Assembly (NCBI GenBank): GCA_963805305.1
Contig: CAWDTM010000007.1
Coordinates: 124,001 to 188,000, forward strand
Direction: 5' to 3'
Origin: CAVXEH01 sp963805305
Lineage (GTDB): Bacteria; Chloroflexota; Limnocylindria; QHBO01
Length of the DNA stretch: 64,000 nt
Part shown: one piece after another, positions 19,051 through 26,931 of the stretch
How the letters are laid out: each line of letters opens with the position of its first letter
How positions within the stretch are numbered: the first letter of the stretch is position 1
Program-made: the position numbers and the translations under genes
Notes under the pieces: model-generated
Database searches by the model: none
The model's input: the letters and a program-made list of their open reading frames with translations, nothing else
What the model was told of the DNA's origin: nothing

Positions 19051-21447
19051 TCAGTGCCCTTCCGCTGCGCGGGCCTGGTCGATCCAGCCGCAGACGCGCT
19101 CGGGGGTGATCGGCAGCTCGTTCACGAAGGCGTACCCGAACGGGCTGATGGCGTCCTCGACCGCCGAGGCGATCACCGGTCCGGGGGCGATCGCCCCGCT
19201 CTCGCCCATCCCTTTCATCCCGCCCGGGGTGAACGCGGAGGGCGTCTCCAGGTGTGTCACCTCGATGTTCGGAATATCGGTGGCGGACGGAAGCAGGTAA
19301 TCCAGGAAGGTGGTCGTCAGCAGCTGGCCCTCGTCGTCGTAGACGAGCTCCTCGAGCAGCGCCCCGCCAATGCCCTGGGCAATCCCCCCATGCACCTGGC
19401 CGTCCACGATGAGCGGGTTGATCATCCGGCCGCAGTCCTCGATCACCACGTAGCGCAGCAGCCTCACCGCGCCGGTCTCCGCATCGAGGTCCACGACCGC
19501 CAGCTGCGCGGAGTTGGCGAAGGTCCCGTTGCCCGGATCCGCGTCATACGAAGCGCCCGCTTCCAGCATCGGCTCCATGCCGGCGGGGAGCTTCTCCGGG
19601 CGGTGGTACGCGAAGCGTGCCAGGTCGCGGACGCTGATGGCGCGTTCGGCCTGCCCCTTGACCTGCACCCGGGCGTCGACGAGCTCGACCTCGCTCATCT
19701 CGACCTCGAGCAGGTGCGCCCCGAAGCGCAGGAGCATCTCCCGGATCGCGGAGCTGGCCCGGATCGCCGCGCCGCCGGCGAGGACCGCGCTGCGACTGGC
19801 GAAGGTGCCCATCCCATACGGGGTGGTGGCCGTGTCGCCGAACCGCACCCGCACGTCGTCGAGCGGAATGGTGAGCTGGTCGGCCACGACCTGCGCATAG
19901 GTCGTCTCGTGGCCCTGGCCGTGGGAATGGGTCGAGGCGTGGACGGTCACCTTGCCGGAGGGGTCCATGCGGACGGTCGTCGCCTCGTAGCCGAAGATGA
20001 TCGGCACGCCGCGCTTGATGAACTCGTTGGTGGTATGCGCCGTCTGCTCCGTGTAGCAGCCGATGCCGATCCCCAGGTGCCGTCCCTGGCGGCGGGCCGC
20101 CTCTTGCATGCGCCGCAGCCCGTCGTAGTCCGACGCCTCGAGGAGCGCGTCGAGCGACTCCAGGAAGCTGCCGCTGTCGTAGACCAGGCCCGTCACCGAG
20201 GTGTACGGGAACTCGTCGGGCCGCACGAGGTTGCGACGGCGAACCTCGATGGGATCGATGCCCACCGCGTGGGCAATGGCGTCCATCACGCGCTCGATGG
20301 TGAAGCACGCGGCGGGGCGGGACACGCCCCGGTATGGCCCCAGCGGGCACTTGTTGGTGGTGACGCTGTACCCCTCGCACTCGTAGTTGCGCAGCCGGTA
20401 CGGGCCGGGCAGGATGCCCAGCGCCATGCCGGTGTCCATGGTCGCGGTCCACGGGTAGACCGAGTAGGCGCCGCAGTCGACGTACATGAGCACGCGCAGA
20501 GCGAGCAGGTGCCCGTCGCGGTCGTACGCGACCCGCGCCGTGTGGTGGTGCTCGCGGGCATGGATGCTCGCCAGCAGGTGCTCGCGGCGGTCCTCGATCC
20601 ACTTGACCGGCCGCCCGCTCTCCATGGCCAGCACGGCGACCGCGATCTCCTCCGGGAACAGGTTGCCCTTCACCCCGAAGCCGCCACCCACGTCGGGCGA
20701 GATGACCCGAACCTGGTGCTCGGGCATCCCCAGCGAGTCCGCCAGGCCGGTGCGGACCAGGTGGGGGATCTGCGTCGAGGTCCACAGGGTCAGCGTCTCC
20801 TCGGCCCGGTCGTACCGCGCGATGCAGCCCCGGTTCTCCATGGGAATGCCGGTCTGGCGGTGCGTGGTGAGGTCCAGCTCCAGGACGCCGTCCGCCGTGG
20901 CGAATGCCGCATCCGGGTCGCCGCCGGTGAAGTGGCGCTTGACGAAGAAGTTGTCCTCCCACCCGTCGTGCAGGCGCGGAGCGCCCTCGCGGATGGCGTC
21001 CGCCACCGAGGCCACCACCTCGCGGGGCTCATAGTCGACCTCGACCAGGGCGGCCGCATCCTCGGCCAGGTACCGGTCGTCGGCGAGCACGGCGGCCACG
21101 GCCTCGCCGGTGAAGAGGACTCGATCCCGGGCGAGCGGCGGGAAGCCGGTTCCCTGCCAGGACGGATAGGTCGAGTCGCACCGGATGGGAGCCGCCCGGC
21201 TCGCCATCTGGGCGCCGGTCATCACGAGGTGGACGCCGGGGGCGGCGACGGCCGCGGTGGTATCCACCGAGCCGATGTCGGCGTGCGCCATCGGGCTCCG
21301 CACAAAGGCGACCTCCAGCATGCCGGGCAGCACGATGTCGTCGACGTACTGCGCCACGCCGAGCAGGAAGCGCGGGTCCTCCGTGCGCCTGATGCGCGCG
21401 CCCACCAGGGGCTCGGAACGCGGACGGGCCGGCGCGACGTCAACCAT
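19051..21447 (-). CDS. Molybdenum hydroxylase large subunit (xanthine dehydrogenase/CoxL family)
   Basis: This 798-residue subunit should bind the molybdopterin cofactor. Motifs include VGARIRRTEDPRFLLGVAQYVDD at the N-terminus, DVGGGFGVKGNLFPEE, the active-site loop GPYRGVSRP (Tyr372-Arg373-Gly374) and THSHGQGHETTYAQV. The catalytic glutamate is Glu749 in KGMGESGAIAPG. The loop lacks the AYRCSFR cysteine of true form I CO dehydrogenase and is closer to form II-type sequences, so CO oxidation is unlikely. The substrate is probably a heterocycle, purine or aldehyde. It overlaps the small subunit gene by 8 bases. Confidence 0.93.
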   Translation of the reverse strand: MVDVAPARPRSEPLVGARIRRTEDPRFLLGVAQYVDDIVLPGMLEVAFVRSPMAHADIGSVDTTAAVAAPGVHLVMTGAQMASRAAPIRCDSTYPSWQGTGFPPLARDRVLFTGEAVAAVLADDRYLAEDAAALVEVDYEPREVVASVADAIREGAPRLHDGWEDNFFVKRHFTGGDPDAAFATADGVLELDLTTHRQTGIPMENRGCIARYDRAEETLTLWTSTQIPHLVRTGLADSLGMPEHQVRVISPDVGGGFGVKGNLFPEEIAVAVLAMESGRPVKWIEDRREHLLASIHAREHHHTARVAYDRDGHLLALRVLMYVDCGAYSVYPWTATMDTGMALGILPGPYRLRNYECEGYSVTTNKCPLGPYRGVSRPAACFTIERVMDAIAHAVGIDPIEVRRRNLVRPDEFPYTSVTGLVYDSGSFLESLDALLEASDYDGLRRMQEAARRQGRHLGIGIGCYTEQTAHTTNEFIKRGVPIIFGYEATTVRMDPSGKVTVHASTHSHGQGHETTYAQVVADQLTIPLDDVRVRFGDTATTPYGMGTFASRSAVLAGGAAIRASSAIREMLLRFGAHLLEVEMSEVELVDARVQVKGQAERAISVRDLARFAYHRPEKLPAGMEPMLEAGASYDADPGNGTFANSAQLAVVDLDAETGAVRLLRYVVIEDCGRMINPLIVDGQVHGGIAQGIGGALLEELVYDDEGQLLTTTFLDYLLPSATDIPNIEVTHLETPSAFTPGGMKGMGESGAIAPGPVIASAVEDAISPFGYAFVNELPITPERVCGWIDQARAAEGH

Positions 21448-21952
21448 CCGTCCGGCTCTCGTTCGCCATCTGCCGGGCGGCGGCCCGGATCGCCTCGACG
21501 ATGAACACGTAGCCCGTGCACCGGCAGATGTTGCCGGCGATCGCCTCACGGACCTCCGCGTCGGTGGGATCCGGGTTCGTGGCGAGCAGCTCCTTCGCCA
21601 CCATGATCATGGCCGGGGTGCAGAAGCCGCACTGCAGGCCGTGGTGATCCCAGAACGCCTGCTGGAGCGGGTGAAGGTCGGTTCGGTCGGAGCCGAGGCC
21701 CTCGATCGTCTCCAGGCTGGCCCCGTCGATCTGGGCGGCGAAAAGGAGGCAGGAGCGAACGCTCTCGCCGTCGAGCAGGACCGTGCAGGCGCCGCAGACG
21801 CCGTGTTCGCAGCCGACGTGGGTCCCGGACAGCCCCAGGTCGTGGCGGATGAAGTCAGAAAGCAGGGTTCGCACCTCGACGCGCGCCCGGCGCGCGTCGC
21901 CGTTCACGGTGAACCCGATCTCGACCGCGGGCCGGTCGTCGGTCATGCTCAT
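21440..21952 (-). CDS. Molybdenum hydroxylase small subunit, 2x[2Fe-2S]
   Basis: This 170-residue electron-transfer subunit has two iron-sulfur centres. The plant-type ferredoxin motif is CEHGVCGACTVLLDG with Cys48, 53, 56 and a fourth at Cys68. The all-helical second cluster domain has CGFCTPAMIM (Cys108, 111) and CRCTGY (Cys143, 145). It passes electrons from the molybdenum centre to the FAD subunit. The ATG overlaps the FAD subunit stop as ATGA. Length and spacing match CoxS/XdhC-type subunits exactly, so a functional enzyme is expected. Confidence 0.95.
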   Translation of the reverse strand: MSMTDDRPAVEIGFTVNGDARRARVEVRTLLSDFIRHDLGLSGTHVGCEHGVCGACTVLLDGESVRSCLLFAAQIDGASLETIEGLGSDRTDLHPLQQAFWDHHGLQCGFCTPAMIMVAKELLATNPDPTDAEVREAIAGNICRCTGYVFIVEAIRAAARQMANESRTDG

Positions 21953-22821
21953 TTGCTTCGCTCCGCGGTGGCCACGGCGTCGGTCACCGCCCGCTCAACC
22001 AGCACGCGCACCAGGCGCCGGCGGAACTCGGCACTGGCGTGAATGTCCGATTCGGCATCGACCACCGAGGCCGCCCGCCCGGACGCCTCCTCGACCGCCG
22101 ACGTGCCCGTGGATCCGATGAGCGCCTGCTCCGCATCGGTCGCGCGAACCGGGCGCTCCGAGACGCCGGCGATCCCCAGGCGGGCCTCGCTGATCGCTCC
22201 GTTCGTCACCCGAAGGTGGGCGGCAACGGCCACGATCGCGAAGTCGCCCGTCTTGCGAACCGACTCGTGAAAGCCCCACCCGTCGCCGGGGGCCATGGCC
22301 CTGAAGCGGATCTCGTGCAGCACCTCGTTCGGGGCGAGCGCGGTGGTGAAGTAGGTCTGGAAGAACTCCTCGGCTGGAACGAGCCGCTCGCCGGCGGGGC
22401 CGATGATGGCCATCTCCGCGTCCAGGGCGAGGGCGACGCACGGCATCTCCGAGACGGGATCCGCGTGGGCGAGGCTCCCGCCCAGCGTTCCCCGGTGGCG
22501 GATGGCCGGATACCCGATTCGGGCGGCGGCATAGGCGAGGAGCGGGCAGCGCTCACGGACCAGGCTCGAGGTCGCCACGACGTGGTGCCGGGTCATGGCG
22601 CCGATGGCGATCCTGTCCTGGCCGAAGTCGCGCACGTAGGCGAGATCGGCCACCCGGTTGAGGTCGACCAGCACCGATGGCTGCGCGAGCCGAAGGTTCA
22701 TCATGGGGACCAGGCTCTGCCCTCCGGCGAGGAGCTTGGCTTCGTCGCCGTGACGCTGCAGGAGGTCGACGGCCTCGTGCAGGGAGGTCGGGGCGTAGTA
22801 ATCGAATCGCGCGGGTTTCAT
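21949..22821 (-). CDS. Molybdenum hydroxylase medium subunit, FAD-binding
   Basis: This 290-residue CoxM-like flavoprotein has both FAD motifs: AGGQSLVPMM at residues 32-41 and TLGGSLAHADP at 112-122. Asp and Glu positions follow as expected (PVSEMPCVALALDA). The C-terminal CO_deh_flav_C domain begins near residue 175. The gene order medium-small-large matches cox-type operons. It heads the seven-gene operon. The 186-base divergent gap to coxG contains an 11-base GGCATCATGCC palindrome but no convincing -10/-35 pair. A weak GAGAG precedes the ATG. Confidence 0.93.
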   Translation of the reverse strand: MKPARFDYYAPTSLHEAVDLLQRHGDEAKLLAGGQSLVPMMNLRLAQPSVLVDLNRVADLAYVRDFGQDRIAIGAMTRHHVVATSSLVRERCPLLAYAAARIGYPAIRHRGTLGGSLAHADPVSEMPCVALALDAEMAIIGPAGERLVPAEEFFQTYFTTALAPNEVLHEIRFRAMAPGDGWGFHESVRKTGDFAIVAVAAHLRVTNGAISEARLGIAGVSERPVRATDAEQALIGSTGTSAVEEASGRAASVVDAESDIHASAEFRRRLVRVLVERAVTDAVATAERSK

Positions 22822-22926
22822 GCTCTCGGCCGCACCTTGGGTGGGCTGGCCGCACTCTCCCCGTGGCTCCGTGCCCGAGCGCGGTCAGGACGTCGATTCT
22901 GGGCGGGAAGGTGGCACTTCCGGAAC

Positions 22927-22937
22927 GGCATCATGCC
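22927..22937. promoter_or_regulatory. Short palindrome (GGCATCATGCC) in the hydroxylase/coxG divergent gap
   Basis: This perfect 5+1+5 palindrome lies near the middle of the 186-base gap between two divergent units. It could be an operator, but it is short and only one copy is seen. Confidence 0.25.
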
Positions 22938-23007
22938 ACACCGGGGGGCGTGGGCGAGGCCGAACCTGGCTATGCTGATGGCAATCGCCGGATGAGCTGA
23001 GGACGGT

Positions 23008-23505
23008 ATGCAGATCCACAACACCGCGCACATCGCCGCGTCGCTGGATCACGTGTGGGCGAGCATCCTCGACGTGGAGGGGATCACCCCGTGCATCCCC
23101 GGCGCGACCCTCACGGAGCGAGTGGCGAACGACCGCTACACCGGGGAGATCCGGGTCAAGGTGGGGCCGCTGGGCCTCACGCTGGCCGGGGAGGTCGTCG
23201 TGGAGGCGACCGATCCCGCAGCGCACGCGATGCGCATGCGGGTCACGGCGCGTGACCGCCGCGGCATGGGGCAGGCGACCGCCAACGTGGCGCTCACGCT
23301 GACCGGGGACGCGGCGGCGAGCGAGCTGCAGATCGATACGGATGCCACCCTCCAGGGTCCCGTTGCGCAGTTCGGCCGTCCGGGCATCGTCGCCGCCATC
23401 GGATCGCGGCTGCTCGGCGATTTCGCGCGATGCCTGGAGGCGCGCCTCGCTGCCCCGGACGGACCTTCCGCGGAGGCCCCCGCGACCTCCGCACCGCCCG
23501 GCTAG
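23008..23505 (+). CDS. CoxG-like SRPBCC protein
   Basis: This 165-residue protein resembles carbon monoxide dehydrogenase subunit G (CoxG), a START/SRPBCC-fold protein. It has IAASLDHVWASILDVEGITPCIPGATLTE, then GEIRVKVGPLGLTLAGEVVVEATD, and a C-terminal amphipathic region with IGSRLLGDFARCLEARL. CoxG proteins are tied to maturation or membrane anchoring of CoxL-type hydroxylases. It is divergent from the three-subunit enzyme, which is consistent with such a role. GAGGA with 5-base spacing precedes the ATG. The last 15 residues are low-complexity Ala/Pro. Confidence 0.85.
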   Translation: MQIHNTAHIAASLDHVWASILDVEGITPCIPGATLTERVANDRYTGEIRVKVGPLGLTLAGEVVVEATDPAAHAMRMRVTARDRRGMGQATANVALTLTGDAAASELQIDTDATLQGPVAQFGRPGIVAAIGSRLLGDFARCLEARLAAPDGPSAEAPATSAPPG

Positions 23506-23522
23506 GCCCCTGGCCGGCGACG

Positions 23523-23549
23523 CCCAACCGGCCGCCACGCGCGGTTGGG
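23523..23549. terminator. Hairpin between coxG and tRNA-Gly
   Basis: CCCAACCG (23523-23530) pairs with CGGTTGGG (23542-23549) around an 11-base loop. It lies between the convergent ends of coxG (plus) and tRNA-Gly (minus), so it could serve both. There is no T-run. Confidence 0.45.
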
Positions 23550-23563
23550 TGGGCGGTGGTGAA

Positions 23564-23639
23564 TGGAGCGGGAGACGAGGTTCGAACTCGCGACATGCAG
23601 CTTGGAAGGCTGCCGCTCTACCAACTGAGCTACTCCCGC
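23564..23639 (-). tRNA. tRNA-Gly (anticodon TCC)
   Basis: The minus strand reads as a complete 76-base cloverleaf with the CCA end encoded in the DNA (23566-23564). The acceptor stem is GCGGGAG paired with CTCCCGC, the D-arm has AGCTCAGTTGGTAGAGC, and the anticodon loop CTTCCAA gives UCC. The T-arm is GCGAG-TTCGAAC-CTCGT. The discriminator base is T. It decodes GGA, and possibly GGG by wobble. Confidence 0.97.
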
Positions 23640-23752
23640 CCGATTCTGAGCGTGGTGAGACATCATAGCTGGATCACCCGGCAGTCTTCGTGGATCGAGG
23701 AAGATCCTCCGGGAACGCCGGCCGCCTGCGTGGATGAGAGGGCGGACCCCGC

Positions 23753-23758
23753 TAGACT
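23753..23758 (+). promoter_or_regulatory. Possible zwf -10 element (TAGACT)
   Basis: TAGACT lies upstream of zwf in the 196-base gap after the tRNA. It is 26 bases before an in-frame ATG at 23785 and 77 bases before the preferred ATG at 23836. Confidence 0.35.
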
Positions 23759-23835
23759 CGGTCCCAGCCGGTCACGTCGGTGACATGGCTCCGATGCGGT
23801 CCGGAAACCCGGAAGGAAGGCGACGGTTACCAGCG

Positions 23836-25260
23836 ATGATCACGACCGGCGGGAAGAGCCGCTCGAATCCCCCGCGCTCGGACGCGTTCGTCTTCTTCGG
23901 CGCGACGGGGGACCTGGCGTTCAAGCAGATCTTCCCCGCCCTTGCGGGCCTCGTCCGCGACAGCGGCTGGACCATGCCGATCATCGGCATCGCGCGGCAC
24001 GGTGACGTGGCCGCGCTCCGGGAACGGGCCGCGCAGAGCCTGGAGGCGCATGGGATCACGGGCGCGGCGGTCCGCCATCGGCTCCAGCAGCAGCTGCGCT
24101 TCATCAACGGGTCGGACGACGACCCCGACACCTTCCGCCGGCTCCGCGCGGAGCTGGGCACCGCGCGGCACCCGCTCCATTACCTTGCGATTCCGCCGAC
24201 CCTCTTCGACGAGGTGGTGCGCCTGCTGGGTGAGTCCCATTGCGCCGATGGCGCCCGGGTCATCGTCGAGAAGCCGTTCGGCCGGAACCTGGCGGGTGCA
24301 CGGCGACTCAACGCGACGCTGCACACCGTCTTTGGCGAGGACCAGATCTTCCGGATCGACCACTACCTGGGCAAGGAGGCGGTGCAGAATCTGCTCTACT
24401 TCCGATTCGCCAACCGCTTCCTGGAGCCGATCTGGAACGCGAATCATGTCGCCTCCGTGCAGATCACCATGGCCGAGGCGTTCGGCGTGGCCGATCGCGG
24501 TGCGTTCTATGACGGGGCCGGGGCGATCCGCGACGTGGTCCAGAACCACCTCCTGCAGACCGTCAGCATCCTGGCCATGGAGCCGCCCTCGGGGCTCACG
24601 CCGGAAGCCCTCGGCAATGAGAAGTTCAAGCTGCTCGACTCGATCCGGCCGCTCCGCCCGGAGGACGTGGTGCGCGGCCAGTACGCCGGCTACCGCAAGG
24701 TGCGCGGCGTGGCCGCCGACTCCGACGTGGAGACGTACGTGGCGCTCCGGCTCCATGTCGACACCTGGCGCTGGGGCGGCGTGCCCTTCTTCATCCGCAC
24801 CGGGAAGTGCCTGCCACTGACCGCGACCGAGGTGCTGGTGGAGCTCAAGGCTCCGCCGTTCAATGTCTTCGGCGAACGAGGGACGCGCCATGCGAACCAT
24901 CTTCGATTCCGGCTGACCCCGGACATGTCGATATCGCTGGGGGCGTGGGCCAAGCAGCCTGGCGAGCACATGGTGGGAGAGGAGGTGGAGCTGTACGCAT
25001 CACACCAAAGCGGCACCGAGCTCCCGCCCTACCAGCGCCTCATCGGGGACGCAGCCTTGGGCGACCCCATGCTCTTCGCTCGCGAAGACACGGTCGAGGC
25101 GGCCTGGCGCATCGTGGATCCGGCGCTCGATCTCGCGGAGCCACCGGCTGCATACCGGCGGGGCACCTGGGGACCACGTGCCGCCGAGGGGCTCATGCCG
25201 CCTGGCCAGCGTTGGCACGCGCCCGCCCCGGCCGCTGCCGAAGGACACGGTCGCACCTGA
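23836..25260 (+). CDS. zwf: Glucose-6-phosphate 1-dehydrogenase
   Basis: This 474-residue enzyme oxidises glucose-6-phosphate to 6-phosphogluconolactone, the entry to the oxidative pentose phosphate pathway. The NADP-binding motif is FFGATGDLAFKQ near the N-terminus. VIVEKPFGRNLAGA follows, and the catalytic motif RIDHYLGKE has Asp175, His176 and Lys180. Start choice: ATG 23836 follows GGAAGGAAGG, though with a long 15-base gap; an in-frame ATG at 23785 would add 17 residues. Length matches the family. It stands alone, without gnd or pgl next to it. Confidence 0.95.
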   Translation: MITTGGKSRSNPPRSDAFVFFGATGDLAFKQIFPALAGLVRDSGWTMPIIGIARHGDVAALRERAAQSLEAHGITGAAVRHRLQQQLRFINGSDDDPDTFRRLRAELGTARHPLHYLAIPPTLFDEVVRLLGESHCADGARVIVEKPFGRNLAGARRLNATLHTVFGEDQIFRIDHYLGKEAVQNLLYFRFANRFLEPIWNANHVASVQITMAEAFGVADRGAFYDGAGAIRDVVQNHLLQTVSILAMEPPSGLTPEALGNEKFKLLDSIRPLRPEDVVRGQYAGYRKVRGVAADSDVETYVALRLHVDTWRWGGVPFFIRTGKCLPLTATEVLVELKAPPFNVFGERGTRHANHLRFRLTPDMSISLGAWAKQPGEHMVGEEVELYASHQSGTELPPYQRLIGDAALGDPMLFAREDTVEAAWRIVDPALDLAEPPAAYRRGTWGPRAAEGLMPPGQRWHAPAPAAAEGHGRT

Positions 25261-25283
25261 CGAGCCGCACCCGCGAGCTGGCG

Positions 25284-25289
25284 TAGACT
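25284..25289 (+). promoter_or_regulatory. -10 element (TAGACT), leaderless spacing
   Basis: TAGACT is 6 bases before the ATG at 25296. It provides a dedicated promoter for the small gene, independent of zwf. Confidence 0.45.
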
Positions 25290-25295
25290 CAGATC

Positions 25296-25514
25296 ATGGC
25301 CGAGGAGCTTCGACCCGAGTCACCGTTTGGCGTGAAGGGTGCCAATGAGAACATCTGGCACGTCGCGGCGGCGGAGCGCTGGGCCGACGGTGGGCGCATT
25401 GGCCATCGCACATTCTGTGGTCGCAACTACGCACCGCCCTTCGAAGAGCACGACCTTGCCGGGCTTGGCCAGGTGTGCTCGGACTGCACGGCGCAGGTGG
25501 CCGAGCGTCACTAG
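25296..25514 (+). CDS. Small zinc-ribbon-like protein, unknown function
   Basis: This 72-residue protein has one conserved-looking half knuckle, HRTFCG (His37, Cys41), and a CSDC pair (Cys61, Cys64); His22 is also available. Together they could bind one zinc. The layout resembles small actinobacterial DUF3039-type zinc-ribbon proteins, although I cannot confirm family membership. There is no membrane segment. A TAGACT hexamer 6 bases upstream supports the start and argues that the ORF is real. Confidence 0.65.
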   Translation: MAEELRPESPFGVKGANENIWHVAAAERWADGGRIGHRTFCGRNYAPPFEEHDLAGLGQVCSDCTAQVAERH

Positions 25515-25590
25515 CGGACGGTCCTGGGGGCCGGCAGTGTTGCCCCCCACCGGAAGCCCAGGCCGTCGTTTCCGCGTTCCGGTGCCCTCG

Positions 25591-26931
25591 CTAGCCGGAG
25601 CTGCCCGCCAGCCCGATGCCGGTCTCGACAGCCGCGAGGTTGGCCTCGGCGTACGACCCCGCTCCGGCCGCTGCACGCAGCGCCTCGAGGGGGAGCAGGC
25701 GCAACCGCGCGATCGTCGCCGCCAGCAGGACCAGAGCCAGATCGGCCTTGCCGATCCGAGACGGCGCCCCGGCCGGATCCACGACCACGACCTGCGCGGC
25801 CGTCTGCACCTCGGCAAGCTCCGGGACGGTGACGACCAGGCCATCGGCGCTCATGGCGGACAGGGACGACTGAGCCTTGCGCAGTCCATCGGCGGTGAGC
25901 AGGACGACGACGTCCGGCGCGGGGACGGTGACGAGGGGCTGCTCGGTCGGCGAGAGCACGAGCTGCGCAAGCGAGTGCCCGGTCTGGACCGTCACCGGGT
26001 AGTCGTCGCGCTGGACGGCCCACAGCCCGGAGCGGATGGCGGCCTCGCCCACCAGCCGTGCGGCGCTGCGAACCTTGCCGCCGGCGGAGCCCGCCACCAC
26101 GATCGAGATCGGCCCGTCGAGAGCGGTGCCATCACTCACCCGAACCGCCCGGAACGCTGACGAGGCGCCATCGGCCACGTCGGAAGCGTGGGCCGCCCGG
26201 TAGGCGGCGGCGTACTCGGCGACCTCCCGCCGGTAGAGGACGCCGGGCTCGAGGCCGAGCTCGGCCATCAGTGCTTCCATGGCCTTGCGGCTGAAGCGGT
26301 TGGCCTTCACGTAGTAGGCGGTGCACAGCTCCCAGACGTCCAGCAGGGCGAAGCCGGGCTGCTGCATCGCCTCCACCATCCGGTCGGTGAGCTCCGCGTC
26401 GAACTGGGTCCCGCGGTACACGTACGCCGCGCCGTTGACGCCCACGGTGGCGCAGATGTCGAGCGGGTGCTCCAGGTTGCCGCCGGGGGTCGTGCCGGTG
26501 ATGGCACCCTCCGGGGTGGTGGTCGAGTGCTGGCCACCGGTCATCCCGAAATTCAGGTTGTTCATGACCACCACGGTGATGCCCACGTTGCGGCGCGCGG
26601 CGTTGAGCAGGTGCGTACCCCCGATCCCGGTGCCGCCGTCGCCCATCACCACGATGACCTCCAGGGACGGATCCGCCAGCTTGATTCCGCTCGCGTAGGT
26701 GATGCTCCGTCCATGAAGGCCGTGGAAGGCGCTCGTGGCGAAGTACTGGTCGGACAGGCCCGAGCAGCCGATGTCGCTCACGATGACGACCTTCCGCGGG
26801 TCGCGACCCAGCCGCACCAGCGCCTCGTCGAGATGGTCGAGCACCGTGCCGTGGCCGCAGCCGGGGCAGAACGGGTAGGGCTTCTCGTTGCGGAACGTCT
26901 CGAGCGGGGTGATCCCGGTGGCGATCGTCAT
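25591..26931 (-). CDS. 2-oxoacid:ferredoxin oxidoreductase, beta-gamma fusion
   Basis: This 446-residue protein fuses the TPP-binding beta subunit (about residues 1-290) to a gamma domain (about 305-446). The beta part has FCPGCGHG (Cys22, Cys25), Cys56 in SDIGCSGLSD, the TPP/Mg motif VVMGDGGTGIGG and MNNLNFGMTGGQHSTTTPEG. The gamma part starts SIVVAGSAGGKVRSAARLVGEAA and continues with TVQTGHSLAQLVLSP. With the alpha subunit it should convert a 2-oxoacid and CoA to acyl-CoA, CO2 and reduced ferredoxin. The usual gamma position is separate or on the N-terminus of alpha, so this order is uncommon. It overlaps the alpha gene as ATGA. Confidence 0.9.
   Translation of the reverse strand: MTIATGITPLETFRNEKPYPFCPGCGHGTVLDHLDEALVRLGRDPRKVVIVSDIGCSGLSDQYFATSAFHGLHGRSITYASGIKLADPSLEVIVVMGDGGTGIGGTHLLNAARRNVGITVVVMNNLNFGMTGGQHSTTTPEGAITGTTPGGNLEHPLDICATVGVNGAAYVYRGTQFDAELTDRMVEAMQQPGFALLDVWELCTAYYVKANRFSRKAMEALMAELGLEPGVLYRREVAEYAAAYRAAHASDVADGASSAFRAVRVSDGTALDGPISIVVAGSAGGKVRSAARLVGEAAIRSGLWAVQRDDYPVTVQTGHSLAQLVLSPTEQPLVTVPAPDVVVLLTADGLRKAQSSLSAMSADGLVVTVPELAEVQTAAQVVVVDPAGAPSRIGKADLALVLLAATIARLRLLPLEALRAAAGAGSYAEANLAAVETGIGLAGSSG

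Noticed and set aside
18985..21504. A long plus-strand frame across the molybdenum hydroxylase large subunit
   Set aside because: It runs antisense to a well-supported enzyme and has no domain features or start signal.
19051..23505. Aerobic CO dehydrogenase (form I coxMSL plus coxG)
   Set aside because: Subunit order and coxG fit, but the large subunit has PYRGVSR instead of the AYRCSFR cysteine loop needed for the Mo-Cu centre.
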